Assembly (NCBI GenBank): GCA_025526915.1 | Contig: JAHLKH010000070.1 | Span: 58,110 to 122,109 of the forward strand | Direction: 5' to 3' | DNA from: Entophlyctis helioformis | Taxonomy: Eukaryota > Chytridiomycota > Chytridiomycetes > Chytridiales > Chytriomycetaceae | Length of the DNA: 64,000 bases | Shown: positions 10,201 through 23,700 of the stretch, piece by piece | Layout of the letters: each line of letters begins with the position of its first letter | How positions within the stretch are numbered: the stretch's first letter is position 1 | Program-made: the position numbers and the translations under genes | The notes under the pieces: generated by a model | Seen by the model: the letters and a program-made list of their open reading frames with translations, nothing else | The model's database searches: none | Told to the model about the DNA's origin: nothing

Positions 10201-12010
10201 AGGACACCATCAAGCGGTTCCAGGATGTCAAGATGGCACCGGTGGTTGAGACGACCGGCCTCTCGTACATGCTTCGATCGCACCAAGGGCAGGGCGACAC
10301 AAACCTGTCTGCCAAGGTGAGTTTGGCTTGGTTTCGCATGGCTGTCCAGCCCGCTCCGGTTCAAGCGTCAATCGTTGCTGGCACTCACGGCAACAACAAC
10401 AACCGCACCGACAGGTCCGAGAGGTGCTGGATGGAAGCCGCGAACGCACGAAGGAGGCCATTGAGCAACTCGAGCGCACACTCAGCATCCGCATCCGCAG
10501 CTTTGCTCGCTTCACACTCAATCAGCGGCTGCAGTTTTGCGAGATCATGCACTACGAGCGTTTTCCAAAGGCAAGCACGTCCAGAGCCAAACGCACATAC
10601 CATGCCATGCCATGCCATGAATGCACGAGAGGGGGTTGGTTGCTGACATGAGCGAGCCAACGCCATGGCATCCCAATGGCATCCCAATGGCATCCCCAAT
10701 GGCATCCCAAATGGCATGCAATCGCGACAGGAGACACTGCTGGTCAAGGAAGGACACGTGTCGTGGGCGTTCTACTTTATCCTCAACGGTCAGGTTGAGA
10801 TTTTCAAGATCAAGGACAAGCTCAAGTACCGTGTATGTCATCATGCCTTGTCGTGCCGCGCTATGCAGTTCCATGCCACAGGAACCGAAAGGCTTTTTGG
10901 TATTGGATCGAAGCTGGCTGGCTGGCTGACCAACGCATACTGGAAACGATGCAGCTCAACGTGCTCAACTCTGGCGACAGTTTCGGAGACCGCACGATGA
11001 ACATGCTCAACGACAAGCGCACCGCATGCGTGGCCACCACCATGGACACGGATCTGCTGCGCATTGACAAAGGTGAGAGGCTGAAGCCATGCAGTGTGAT
11101 GAGATGGCATGCTATGGATTGCGATGCCATGCCAATGTGCATGTTGCTGATGCTTGCCATGCTCAAACGCCGTGCAAATCCGGCACAGAGGACTTTTTCA
11201 AGGTACTCCAACGCCATCGCTTGGTGGATGGATGGATGGATGGATGGATGGATGGATGATCATGCATCATGATGGATTGTCTGACACATTGGATGTGATG
11301 GACAGATTGCAAACGCTACGGATGAGCGCAGCCTGACCCATCGGATCGCTCAGCTCACGACCATTCCGTCGCTTGCATTATCGGACAGCGGCTTTCTTGA
11401 GCGAGCTGCAAACTTTTTCAAGAAGATCACATACGACCCCAACGAGATTGTTCTGTTCGAGGGCACGGATACGCTCGACCTGTTCTGGATCCTCAAGGGC
11501 AGCTGCCGCTGTGTCAAGACCGTGCCGTTCATTCAAAAGACGATCAAGATTGGATTCTCGGCCGCAAGAAGCCACATTCGACCATACGAGCAAGGTATGC
11601 AGCTTGGAGAAGACGAGGAGGTGGTTGAGCAGCTGTTGCTCGTGCAGGATCTCGAGGTTGGCGACCGATTTCCAGATATCCCCATGGATCCGTCGATACC
11701 AGATGACAGGCTCATCGAGTCGATCTTCAACAAGGACGCATACATCCAGTTTCTGACAAACCTCGATCCTGCGAGCGAGAAGACCAAGTCGTACGTGTCG
11801 GTGATTGCCAACAGCAAGGTCGAAGTCATGGCGATCTCGCGTGTAGACTATTGCAAACTCGCCAGCACACACATGCTCCTCAAATTCTTCAGCGAGCAGT
11901 CGGATTTCCGCATACCGGTTTCCCAGCTCCAGGAGTCGTACATGAATCAGCGCAGCTGGCAGATCTTCAAGAAGAAGGTTGTCGGCGAAGTGCTGACGCG
12001 GAAGAAATGA
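7298..12010 (+). CDS. Array gene A: CNBD2-like protein with two cyclic-nucleotide-binding-type domains
   Basis: First of seven paralogues. Candidate start ATG 7298 gives MRLPAIAP, matching the LPAI-type N-terminus of other copies; a one-base frame change near 7406 is needed to join it to the Gln-rich frame. About 950 residues of Ser/Pro/Gln-rich tail follow, with another frame change or small intron near 8720-8790 and an intron ending at 8958. The structured exons are: to 10316 (FARIYKDTIKRFQ helix, LSYMLRSHQGQ), 10415-10570, 10731-10832 (ETLLVKEGHVSWAFYFILNG), 10955-11072 (GDSFGDRTMNML, phosphate-cassette-like), the micro-exon 11189-11202, and 11306-12010. The intron at 10571 starts with GC. 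The last exon holds the second cNMP fold (NEIVLFEGTDTLDLFWILKG) and ends RSWQIFKKKVVGEVL. Order and C-terminal helix match animal CNBD2, linked to sperm; a zoospore role is inference. Confidence 0.8.
10662..10716 (+). repeat. ATGGCATCCCA tandem repeat in a GC-AG intron
   Basis: About five imperfect copies of an 11-12 nt unit (CATGGCATCCCA-like) inside the 160-nt GC-AG intron of gene A. Gene C has two to three copies at the matching place (about 19377-19410). Confidence 0.75.
11189..11202 (+). other. 14-nt micro-exon, array gene A
   Basis: Sequence AGGACTTTTTCAAG, preceded by CACAG and followed by GTACTC. It completes a phase-1 codon (GAG) and adds Asp-Phe-Phe-Lys, giving IDK-EDFFK-IAN between the two cNMP domains. 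Without it the exon ending at 11072 and the exon starting at 11306 cannot be joined without a stop. Confidence 0.8.
11224..11260 (+). repeat. GGAT tetranucleotide repeat in the intron after the gene A micro-exon
   Basis: About nine GGAT units. The same repeat, of different length, is at about 19917-19948 in gene C, showing that the two introns share ancestry. Confidence 0.85.
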
Positions 12011-12122
12011 AGCGTGCTGTTTTTGGGGAATCTCGTGCCACGAGTTTACGTTTTTGGATAGCCTTGTCCACCTGTTGCGCTTCCCAAGCCAACCCAATAC
12101 CCGCCCAAAACTACCCAGTCGG

Positions 12123-15100
12123 ATGCAGCTGCCATCGCTACGCCTACCACAGATCGTTGGTACCAAGAAGGCACGCGCGCCATCTGAGCCAGCCAATGTT
12201 CCGTCGACCAACACAGCAGCAGCGCCAGCACAGACAGCAACGCCGGCAACCCTGGCTTCGCAGGCCAGCACCCAGGTCGGCCTGGCAGTTGGCTCGCCGG
12301 CATCTGCATCTGTCGGATCGCGGCCACCAGTAACATCGAGACATCGGAGCCGCTCCTCAACAGAGCCCCCGACACAGCTGGCTTCTGCAGTCGGATCTGG
12401 GCCCGCGTTCTCGTTTGAGCAGCCAGGCAGCAGGCCAACCGATCAGCCGCAGCAAGCCAGCCAACACCATGGCAGTACGCCGCCGACTACGGTTAACAGC
12501 TCGGACACACCGCCTCGTGGCCCTCTCAAGTCGCCCACTCCAGCTCTGCAGCTTCCTCTTGCCGGGTCGCAATTCAGCCGCATCGGCGAGCGGCTCGCGC
12601 AAAGTTGGGGCTACAGCGGCGAAGCAGCGCCAGCGCCAGCGTCACTGTCTCGGAGCCCTCGGGGCAGCATTGTCGGCCAACAGCAGCAGCCGCTGCAGCA
12701 GCACCCGCAGATGCAACAGTTGCAATCCTCTGCAAATGGAGGCCTGTCTCCGAACGTCTACGCTCAGCACCAGCCGCAGTCGTCTCCAACGTCGCCTCGA
12801 TCGCCGCAGATGGTGCCCATCAACCTGCACCATGCATCTGCATCGCCTGCATCGCCGCGGCTTGTGCTCCCGTCGCCACACGATAAGCCTGGGGCGATCA
12901 GCCGAGGCCACCAGGATGTAAGCGATTTCCCGAGCTCGGACGCATTCAGCATCAGCACAGCGTCCAGTTCAGACAACAGCAGCAGCAACATCAATATGGC
13001 CATGTCACTTAACGCCAGCGTCAACGGCAGCTATGCGACGATTGGCGCTGCACGATCGCCGCGCCTGTCACTCTCTGGCCACCACCAACATTTGAGAGAT
13101 GCAGTCGCTTCAAGCCCAGACTCCAGCAACAGCCACCACTCTGCACAGGCATCGCATGCCCCTGTCAGCGGAGGGAGGCATAGTGCAGGGCCGCAGGATC
13201 CTGCTTTATTGGCAACGCCTCCAACAACGAAACCGACAACGCCGGCATCTGCAGCGCAAGGTGTGCCAGCAACCGCAACTCAGTCAACAGCCGCGCTGCC
13301 ACCAGACTCAAGCAAGCATGCTGTAGCTGTCGGACGCAGATCGACGCAGACAAGACAGCACAAACAGCCAGGTGCCCAAGTGGCATCAGGGAGCGCGTCG
13401 TTGGGAGGTGGGCCTGCAGTGATGGCATCGAGCACGGCCGCAAGAGAGCCGGATCAGTCGCCGTTGCCCCTTTCGCAAACACGGCGAGGCAGCAAGACGC
13501 TTATGCGACGCGAGCATTCAAGCTACGACTCGGAAGCGCCAGCTGGGCATGGACCGCTATCGTCGCAGCCATCTGGTTCCACATTAGCAGTCGCAGTTGC
13601 ACCAACAGCGTCGCCAATGATGCAGACTGGTAGACGCGAGAGCCAAGACGTAACACGGTCAGACGTGGCGCAGTTGCCACGCGAGCAGCCGCCAGGAGAC
13701 GCATCACACAATGCATTTGCACGGCGGCGTCTAAGCCTGCAGCGTGAGCCGATACGGCGTTTCCAAGCCCCTGGGAATGGGCAAGAGGCAGCAATGGTGG
13801 CAGTAGTAGCAGCGGCATTGGCGCGAAACCACGATCAAGGAACGTCGCCGTCCATGCATCACCTTTCGCCACAGCACAACATGCAGTCGCAGGTACATCT
13901 CCAACCGCAACAGCCTCAACAAGTGCAGCAGCCACAGCAACCGCGCGCTGACCAGAATATCAGGGACAACCCAGTCATTGCGCAGTTTGCTCGCCGGCAC
14001 AGTGTTCAACGAGAAGGAACACGACGGCTGGTCGCCAATGACTCAATCGCGGCCGACATTAACAGCGCTCTCACCAACAAGGATTTACCCGATGCACCGG
14101 GATCTCGACATGCGCAAGATGGAGCAGCACGGCCAGGACCACAGCAGCCACAGAAAGAGTCCGATGATGGAGGCTCTCATGCGCGTCGGCGGTCAGAGTT
14201 TAAGCGAGAGCCGACTCGCAAGCAGCTGCCAACGGCCGAGGGAGGCCAAGATGCCACAGCGTCGCCTCACTTGAGCCGCGACCTTGCAGATGCTCTGTCA
14301 CGACATGAGGATGCAGGATTCCAAGCACGGCTGGACCTGCTGCGCAGCAAAGTGCTTTCTAAGCACAGGACTGGTGGCTCGTCTGCATCTGCAGCTTCGG
14401 GAGAAAGCGCAGAGCCGTCACGGTCAAGCACGGTACGACGAAGCAAGGGGAGGGAGCTTACCATTGAGCGCCACGACAGCAATGATCCAGCAAGCGCTCA
14501 AGGGATGCTCGGAGCCAGACTCACTGTCACATCCAGATCAAGGCGGCCGTCTGTTGTTCAAATGCGTACCTATCGGGGGCCATTGCAGTCTTGGAAGCTT
14601 GTATGGGCGTGCTATGCTCTCGGTCTGCGGCTCGCGATCATGTACAAGGAAGTGTCCATCAAAGCGCAGCAGGCACAGAGGTCGGCGCTGCTTGATCCAA
14701 ACTCGATGCGGTACATGCTCAAAATCCTTCAGCCACGACACGACGAGGTTTTGTCGAAAAAGGCAAGCATATCTGTCGCTTTGCATTCTCCTTGCCAGCA
14801 TCGACTGACCGGCAGCGTGGCTTAACAGATACGAGACTTTCTCGCTGTACGAAGCAATCTGCGCACAGGGCAGGCGCTCCCGAAAGAGATCATGGAATCG
14901 ACCATCAAGTTGCTGACGCTTCGATTGCGCTCGTTTACTCGGTACAATGACGAGCAGAAGAGATGGATTTGCAACGCGATGAAGTACGAGGCATACGAAG
15001 AGGTGCGTTATACGCTAGTCGTACGAGTGATTGCAGCAGTACTAACGAGCTTTCCGGGCAAACTAGTCGTCGCTCATTCTGAGAGAGGGCCATCCGGCCA

Positions 15101-16130
15101 ACTACTTTTACTTTATTTTGAACGGACAAGTCGAGTACTTTCAGATCCGAGAGAACACAAAGTACAGGGTATGCAGTCTGGGCACCGACGGGAATGCCAC
15201 GCGACTGTGCCGAGCGAGGCTGATGTGTGCTTGTACTCGATGGACAGATCAACATTGTCAGCAGCGGCGAGACCTTTGGCGAAGTGCATCTGCTGCCGGC
15301 AACACGCGGCGAGTCTGTTGCAACGACGATGCCAAGCGAGTTTCTGTCCATAGAGCTGCCCACATACTTCCAGGTACAACGAGCGATATGCATGGCGCAA
15401 CTTGCTGCAAAGGCATATGCTAAACATCACGCGCCATCACAAACGGACAGATTCTCAGCCTCGAAGACTTGAACCACAAGGCGCTCAAGCGAGATCATTT
15501 GCAGGACATCTTTTCCGACAGCCGGTTTCTCAACGAAAGCATCGACTTTTTTCATATCACGCACTACGAGGCGGGAGAGACCATCCTCTTTGAAGGCGTT
15601 GGCACGCTGTCCATGTTCTGGATCATATCTGGGTCTTGCGAGGACGGAAAAGCCTTTCGTTTGTTCGCAAAACACACAAAATGGGACACGACGCCGTCAA
15701 ACATCACCTGTCGCCATACGAGCAAGGAATGCAGATTGCAGCCGACGAAGAGGTTGTGCAGCACACACTGACGATCCGCGAATACGAGCCCGGCGATTCC
15801 TTTCCAAGCCTCGTGGCGTACGACAATCCCATGGAGCTCATGTTTGAGAACATGTTCCAGCGTGACAAGTATGTTGAGCGTGTCCGGACGCTCAAACTTG
15901 CAGAAACACTCGATATGGCGTTCTTCACGATCGTGGCGCGGACCAAAGTCACGATCGCAAAGATATCGCAGTACGACTATGTACGGTTTGCATCACAGTC
16001 TGATCTTGCCAAGCTGCTGAGGGCTGGAAATACGCAGGTGTCAATCAAGGAGCTGCAGGACGCCTTTATTGAAAAGCTGCAATGGGAAAAGTACAAGCGC
16101 AATGTGGTGGATGAGGTCCGGCACAAATAA
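12123..16130 (+). CDS. Array gene B: CNBD2-like protein, divergent copy
   Basis: Begins at ATG 12123 (MQLPSLRLPQIVGTKK), 112 bp after gene A. A single long exon to 14762 encodes about 880 residues of Ser/Gln/Pro-rich sequence ending in the helix KLVWACYALGLRLAIMYK. Exons then run 14829-15002, 15067-15168 (SSLILREGHPANYFYFILNG), 15248-15373 (GETFGEVHLLPATRGES) and 15451-16130. The intron after 14762 starts GC; that at 15003-15066 contains TACTAAC. This is the only copy that keeps the canonical Phe-Gly-Glu of the phosphate-binding cassette. The upstream intron of the micro-exon is absent, so the linker PTYFQ belongs to the 15248 exon. Near 15639 (GGGTCTTGCGAGG) the frame shifts; one extra C would restore alignment with paralogues (GSCRGRKSLSFVRK). 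The stop TAA lies inside AAATAAAGG, a poly(A) signal. Confidence 0.75.
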
Positions 16131-16354
16131 AGGCACTTCATGCAATTCTAGGCATATTGGCCAGAACACCTGGTCTGCCGATCGGCGTGCACAATGGAAG
16201 ACGTGAATTCAATGGAGATCGCGGGGGAGAAACGAAGAAGGGTAGAGCGAATCTGGGCACATTGGCCTCAACAAAATGCCCACAGCTGCTTTGCCAAAGA
16301 CCCCCGACGGGGCCACGCATTCTGTTTTGCGTATAGTTTTGCACAAGCGTGTGA

Positions 16355-19300
16355 ATGGCCTCGAAGAAGCTTCCGGCCATCGCCGGCTTTCCATCGGCAA
16401 GATCGACTCCACAGCCGGCATACAACCACGGGCCTGGGAGTTTGCACGATAACTCTTCTGCTTCACCCCAGCTGCTGCCGGCGACCACGCCGCGAGGCAC
16501 GAGTTCCGGCCTGGGAAACTTTGATCTGGTCCGAGCTCCCGATGCGCCTTCAAAGAAGGAGCAAGCCTCACTGGCAGCCCCAAAGACACCTCCACCGGCA
16601 TCTCTTCTCAGCAACGTCGACAATGCAGCCGTGCGAACTGGCGGCCCGCCGACAGCAGCGACAGCAGCCGCAGCAGCCAGTGGCGCGATTGGGCTACAGC
16701 TTCGCCGACCGCTGCAACGGGATGGCTCAAAGCCAAGCGCAATACCAAATGCCGGACTGGGCATCGACACGGCGCCAAACGCGACTCCCAAGCATTCGTT
16801 CGCCACCCAAACAGGCGCAGGATCAGCAGCAGTCGCCAGTGGAGAGACTGCGACTTCGCCAGTGGCTCCGTCTGCTCCTGGCCCATCGCCTGCACCTGCG
16901 CCGCCTGTACATGTAAAGATACCCGCGTCGGACGCTAGTGCCGTCGAGCGAATGCTGCTGAGTCCCACCGCCGAGCGACGAACGCGCTTGTCTGGCGTCA
17001 TGCGGCCATCTGGCCGTATCCCAAACCACGGCTCATCTCCATCCATCCCAGCGTTTGCTGCATACACAACAACCGCCAATGCACATCAGCCGGCAGCAAC
17101 GGCATCATCAGGAGGAGCAGCTACGCAGCCACCGCAGAGCGCCAAGACGGCTGCACCGCCCAGCACAGCGCCAGATGCTCTGAACCATTCGCTTCGAGGC
17201 CAGATGCTTCGCAACCGTATCGCCAGCAAAGAAAAGGGTAAGCAGTGCGCTATACACGATGCGTCCTTTCTGCTGCGATGCTGACAATGTGTTGCGCATG
17301 CATGCATACATCCATCCAGCATCGGTTGCATCTGTTACCGCAACATCGTCAACACCAGCAGTCGCCGTTGGCTCTACTGCTGAGCAAAGCGCACTGCCAG
17401 GTTCATCAGTGGAGCAGAATGGTAGGATTGCCGCAGGACAGCTTTAGCCGTGCCCAGTGTCCAGTGCTCAAACTGACACCCATCTCACTTTCTATGCAGA
17501 CTCGGGCCGTGGTGTGCTTGCACGACCGATGTCCATCGCGGCCTTGTCATCAGCACCTACACCAATCATGGCGTCTAATGCGCCAGTCACGGCAAGGATG
17601 ACGGAGGCGGCTAGCACTACTGCGATCGCGTCCAACCTGCCGGCTAATGCGCACGCATCAGTCGACATGCTCGCATCGCGGCCGCGTCCAGGCACATTCC
17701 AATCGCACAGCTACCGTCACACGCAAGCAAACATGCAGTCACAGCCACAACTCCAAACGGTAGTCCTGCCGGCCGAGTCGCAACCACAGCTGCTGAGCCT
17801 GCGGCATACTGCAGCAGGAGTGCCTCTGCAGACCGATTCACTCTCAACGCGGATGCCACAAACATCGGTTTTGAATGTGATACCGCTGTCACCTCGGTCG
17901 TCGCGAGCCCGTCCACGCGGCCTCAGTGCATCTACCAAGGACAGGGTCAGTCCGGCAGCCAGCGACAGATCAATAGATGGCATGATAGACAGCAAGCCGA
18001 GCCTGGCGGATCAGACGAGCAATCCAACTGTCATCAGTCGCTCAAAATCGCCGCTCCCCAGTCCACGCAGCAGTACACGGACACCAGCTACCATCTCACT
18101 CGCGAGTCACCTTGACCAGGCCACAAACACCGTCGCAAGAAGTCTTTCTGAAGTGGCTTCGAATCCCCAACCAAATCCTGGTGGCGACCGCGATCTAAAG
18201 ACCGCGCAAGTTGATCACGACCAGAAGCATGCCAGTCTGATGGGCAAGGTCCGACATCGCAAATCATCGGCGTCCTCGCAGATTGGCCTCGTTATCAACA
18301 GCACGACTGCATCGTCTGCGCATCTGGGCGGCAAACAGGTCTCGTCACCCGTCGATATTTCAGCACCAGTCAAGCTTAGAAGACGGCTTAGCGATCCGGC
18401 ACAAAGCCTACAAGACCTCGCCTCTACTCGCCAGGGCCACCGAGCGCGGTCATCAAGCCAAGGCCAAGGATACTACTCACAAGATGAAAACATCGCCAAT
18501 GACGTGGACGACCTGGACGATGGTAGCGCAGAGAGTAGCCATGAGCCTGACCAGCCCATTCGTCTTGCAAGCAAGGCTAGCATTAAGAGAGCCGTCAAGA
18601 ATCTCGGCATAGCAACGGAAGTCATCCGTTTGCTGAGCAAGAGGCAAAACACCCCATCGGCGCAGATGAAGCTGCTCAGCTCCCAACGTCGCAACTCGAT
18701 GCAGTCTATCGGCCCCGCCAAGGCGTTTGGCATCGTTGCCATCATGGGCGAGATGGCCGAGGAGACGCGGTCAACGACATCAACAATGTCCGACATTGAT
18801 CGCAAAGAAGCCAATAGTGCCATGGCCGAAGCGGAGATGATCAAGCGATCCATACACCGTCGCTGGAGAGTCGCAAATGCGGGGATCGTATTGGGACTGC
18901 GGTTTGCACGCATCTACAAGGACACCATCAAGCGGTTCCAGGATGTCAAGATGGCACCGGTGGTTGAGACGACCGGCCTCTCGTACATGCTCCGATCGCA
19001 CCAAGGGCAGGGCGACACTAACCTGTCTGCCAAGGTGAGTTTGGCTTGGTTTCGCATGGCTGTCCAGCATGCTCGGGTTCAAGTGTCGATCGTTGCTGGC
19101 ACTCACAGCAACAACAACAACAACAACCGCACCGACAGGTCCGAGAGGTGCTGGATGGAAACCGCGAACGCACGAAAGAGGCCATTGAGCAACTCGAGCG
19201 CACGCTCAGCATCCGCATCCGCAGCTTTGCTCGCTTCACACTCAACCAGCGGCTCCAGTTTTGCGAGATCATGCACTACGAGCGCTTTCCAAAGGCAAGC

Positions 19301-19914
19301 CCGTGTAGAGCCAAACGCACATACCATGCCATGGATGCACGATGTGGGGTTGGTTGCTCACATGAGCCGACCTACTCCATGGCATCCTGAATGGCATCCC
19401 GAATGGCATGCAATCACGACAGGAGACACTGCTGGTCAAGGAAGGACACGTTTCGTGGGCGTTCTACTTTATCCTCAACGGCCAGGTTGAGATTTTCAAG
19501 ATCAAGGACAAGCTCAAGTACCGTGTATGTCACCATGGCGTGTCGTGCCGCGCTATGCAGTTCCATGCCACAGGAACCGAAAGGCTTTTTGGTATTGGAT
19601 CGAAGCTGGCTGGCTGGCTGACCAACGCATGCTGGCAACGGTGCAGCTCAACGTGCTCAACTCTGGCGACAGTTTCGGAGACCGCACGATGAACATGCTC
19701 AACGACAAGCGCACCGCATGCGTGGCCACCACCATGGACACGGATCTGCTGCGCATTGACAAAGGTGAGACGCTGCAGCAATGCGGTGTGATGAGATGGC
19801 ATTCTGTGGATTGCGATGCCATGCCAATGTGCAAGTTGCTGATGCTTGTCATGCTCAAACGCCGTGCAAATCCGGCACAGAGGACTTTTTCAAGGTACTC
19901 AAACGCCATCGCTT

Positions 19915-19947
<33 letters not shown>

Positions 19948-20708
19948 CTGAGATGATCATGCATCATGATGGATTGTCTGACACATTGGATGTGATGGAC
20001 AGATTGCAAATGCTACGGACGAGAGAAACATCACACACAAAATCGCACTCCTTTCAACTATCCCCTTCCTGGCTGGATCGGACAGCGGCTTTCTTGAGCG
20101 AGCGGCGTACTTTTTCAAGAAGATCACATACGACCCCAACGAGATTGTTCCTGTTCGAGGGCACGGATACGCTCGACCTGTTCTGGATCCTCAAGGGCAG
20201 CTGCCGCTGTGTCAAGACCGTACCGTTCATTCAAAAGACGATCAAGATTGGATTCTCGGCCGCAAGAAGCCACATTCGACCATACGAGCAAGGTATGCAA
20301 CTTGGAGAAGACGAGGAGGTGATCGAGCAGCTGTTGCTCGTGCAGGATCTCGAGGTTGGCGACCGATTTCCAGATATCCCCATGGATCCGTCGATAGAGG
20401 AAGGCGGTCGAATGGATTTGAGAAAGTTTCGCGAGCAGTATCTTCAGTACCTGAGCAACCTCGATCCTGCGAGCGAGAAGACCAAGTCGTACGTGTCGGT
20501 GATTGCCAACAGCAAGGTCGAAGTCATGGCGATCTCGCGCTTGGACTACTGCAAGCTGGCGAGTCCCGAGATGGTTGGCAAGCTTGTTGAAGAGCCCTCC
20601 GTGTTCCGCATACCAGTCTCTCAGCTCCAGGAGTCGTACATGAAGCAGCGCAGCTGGCAGATCTTCAAGAAGAAGGTTGTCGGGGAAGTGCTGACGCGGA
20701 AGAAATGA
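16355..20708 (+). CDS. Array gene C: CNBD2-like protein, 3' half nearly identical to gene A
   Basis: Starts at ATG 16355 (MASKKLPAIAGFPS). N-terminal exons 16355 to about 17236 and about 17310-17420 and the large exon from about 17500 to 19034 encode a disordered Ser/Pro tail. Exons 19139-19294, 19423-19524, 19647-19764, micro-exon 19881-19894 and 20003-20708 follow. From about 18900 the sequence is almost the same as gene A from about 10180, introns included, down to the GC donor at 19295 and the GGAT-repeat intron. Sequence differs again in the middle of the last exon (about 20395-20450). The extra base in ATTGTTCCTGTTCG near 20150, against ATTGTTCTGTTCG in A, breaks the frame; removing it gives a last exon of 705 nt. 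Cassette residues match A (GDSFGDRTM, KRTACVAT). Confidence 0.75.
19881..19894 (+). other. 14-nt micro-exon, array gene C
   Basis: Identical in sequence and phase to the gene A micro-exon (AGGACTTTTTCAAG), flanked by CACAG and GTACTC, and required to link exon 19647-19764 with the exon at 20003. Confidence 0.8.
19917..19948 (+). repeat. GGAT tetranucleotide repeat in gene C
   Basis: About seven GGAT units in the intron after the micro-exon of gene C; counterpart of the gene A repeat. Confidence 0.8.
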
Positions 20709-20773
20709 AGCGGTATTTCCGGACATTCAGTGTTCTCGTTGGGTTCGCTTTACAGCTGGATCCTGATCGGGCG

Positions 20774-23700
20774 ATGAGGTTACTACCCGCCCTTCCAAAC
20801 AGCGGCAATCAGGCGAGCGGTAGCGTGCTCAAGAAGGGGGTGCGTCAGATGGGCGATCGGCAACCGCAGGGGGCCTTGATATCATGGTTGTTGCAGGGTG
20901 GCGTGCTGTCGATACTGTACTAACTTGGCAATGTCTGGCTCGACAGGGCAGGGGAGGAGATCTGGCCAACCCTAATTCTAATGCTGGATCTGACAGCGGT
21001 GAGTGACCAGACGCAACATATACGAAGTGCATGGCGGGGCTTACACTGACATTGCAACTGCAGACGACACCGGTGCAGGCTCTCAGTTGCGGCGCAATCT
21101 TACGGCCAGAGACGTGCGTCCGATTTGTCGCACACATATGGCCGAGGCGGAGACCAGGTGGCGCGAGTGCCCCTATTGTCGGGAGGTGGTGCAGTGGAGG
21201 AGCATCACGGAATGCAATCGCGCGGAATTCGCTCAATCACCAGCCCGCACGAAACTCCCGCTGCCGACTCCCAGATCCCGTACGTCTCTCCACTAGGGTC
21301 AAGGGCAGCATCAAGCTCTGACGGCTCGCCATACTCAACAAGCCCAAACCCAGGAGGATCATCACCGGTTGGCTTCACCAAGGCATCCGACCGACGCCGT
21401 TCGCTTGCAGCCAATATGGCCGCAGCGCGCCGACGGAGCCAAGACGTGCCAGACAACGCAGAGATCGACTGGCAAGGCCGGCAATGCTTCCCGTGCCACA
21501 GACTCGACAACAATCAACTTCTCAAGGATCAACTCCGGTCGGTTCAAACATTGCTCTTTCGCAGCCTCAGCCAAGCCAGCACTCTCCGTCGCCTATGCAA
21601 CAACCGCCACCCCAGGTGCTCAGTCCAAAAGCACGCAAACCGTCCATCGATCGTGCCTCTATCATACCAGCGACTGGCGAGCGGCCTCGAGCACTCATCA
21701 TGCCTATCAGGCGAGGCTCCAACGATCCGCATTCGACTGTCGTGAGTCCACCTCAAGATCGACACGCATACACCACTGACAAGGGCGGCATCTTACAAAA
21801 GACCACCAATCGCCGCAACTGCAGTATGGACAGCAGCAACAGCAACAACAGCAACAACAAACTCCGTCAGGATCGTATACCATGTTTCGCGTTGGCGCGC
21901 CGTCAATGCGGTCTTCGATTACTTCCAAGAACCTTACATTCACACAAGAACTGAACGAAGGCGACGAAGAGTTCAGCTCATTAGACGAGTTGCGCGCAAT
22001 GACTGATCTGAATGGCTCTCTTGACGATTCTCCAAGTGGTCCACTGCAAAGGCCTCAGCAGTATCAGCAAGCAAGCAGAAACAGCAAAACGGCATTCATT
22101 TCTTCGCATGGGTCTCAGCCAAACGCTCACCGCATTTCCATCGAAGACGACGCGGACAATCCGGGTGGTGCATCTTCGCTCGAAAGCAACTCAAGCCCGA
22201 CCGAGAGGACCAGCCTGGCGTCCAACATCCAGGCGAGCCGGGCCGCTGTCCGATCGCCATCAATGCCACAGCGTGAATCAGTGGCGCAGACTCAACCTGG
22301 TCGTCCTCGGTCCAAGTCGGCGGTTGATGCGTCTAGCTCCCCAGTAGCAATGTCGCCCGGAAGTCCGGTGCAACTATCGACAAATGGGAAAGGTCGTGAT
22401 GCCTTACCTAGCGACTCGTCCAGCTCGGAAGGATTCCAATCGCCCATCTCTCCAACGAGCGACGCAAACGCGTATCCGTCTGCAGGACCCTTACACAGCA
22501 ACAGACGTGCATCAGAGACGCAAAAGGATGCCAGCTCGTCACGTCCGCCCGATAACAGTCCACGATCCAGCATATCCCGCTCACCCAATCCAAGCGGCTC
22601 GCCTGACATGGCCAAGCCGCAGTATCGCCGGCCATCAAAATCGCCGTCACGAGCAATGTCCATGCAGGCAGGCGAAAGTGAGATGCGGCCATCGCCACCG
22701 TCTTCAACTTCGCCCCATGTTGCAGACGCAAAGGAGCTGAGCCGCATCATGTCCGAGTTTTCCAACTACGATCCAATGGCACGCCAGCGACCAGTGCGAC
22801 CGTCGTCTGCACTTGGGTTGCCTTCGACCGCCCCAACACCGATACCAGCATCACTTACTCGTAACGCCTCTCCAAGGCTCGAAAACCCACCGGGATCGCG
22901 ACCGAGAATGGCCAGCACCACGGTCTTGTCGTCGTCTGCTGGCGCGTCATCACTATCGAGCGATCAGGACTTGGACGAGCTCGCCGACCAGCCACAAAGC
23001 ATATTCTCGCCTCCACCTCTTAAGCGCCAGAGTATCGCAGCTGCATTCCACAATCTCGCCAACTTGACGGGCGGCGGCAGCAGCTCGGCTAGTCCTTCAA
23101 CATCAGCCACCGGCGTTGGCTCGGCACCAAGAGGTGTGCGGAAAAGTATGTCCGCTCGCGATCTCGAAAGTCAAACCGGAGTCGATGATCAGGCAACAAG
23201 CGCTGCTCTTCAAGGCTCTACGTTCAAGAACAAGAAGGAGATTGCAGACGTGCTCAATCGAAACGCACCTGCCGTTCCGGCTGCACTACTGGCCAAGCTG
23301 AATGCGAAGAAGGCGGCTAGCAGCACCAAAAGGACGCCGAATCGGCTGCGGCATCGGCTGTTGGGACGCCAACACCCCCGAAGCCATCTGGTCCAATTCA
23401 TTCTGGCGGCCAAGAATGTCGCAAGGGTCGGCGTCCGTGGGTCCAGCACAAGTGGCGCGTCGCTCTCGCAAGCACCTTGCTGGGTATCCGCATGACGGGC
23501 GAGTTCAAGGACATTGCACGGGTCATCCAGCAGATTCAACGCGTTCCCCTGGCTGATGAAAATAGTCTGCTGTACATGCTCAGATCACACCAAGAGCATG
23601 CCGACTCCCAGCTATCCCAAAAGGTACGAGCATTGATTATTGCGGTATGTGCGGAATGCTCACGCGATCGCATGTGGCTAGATTGCAACACTGTGCAACT

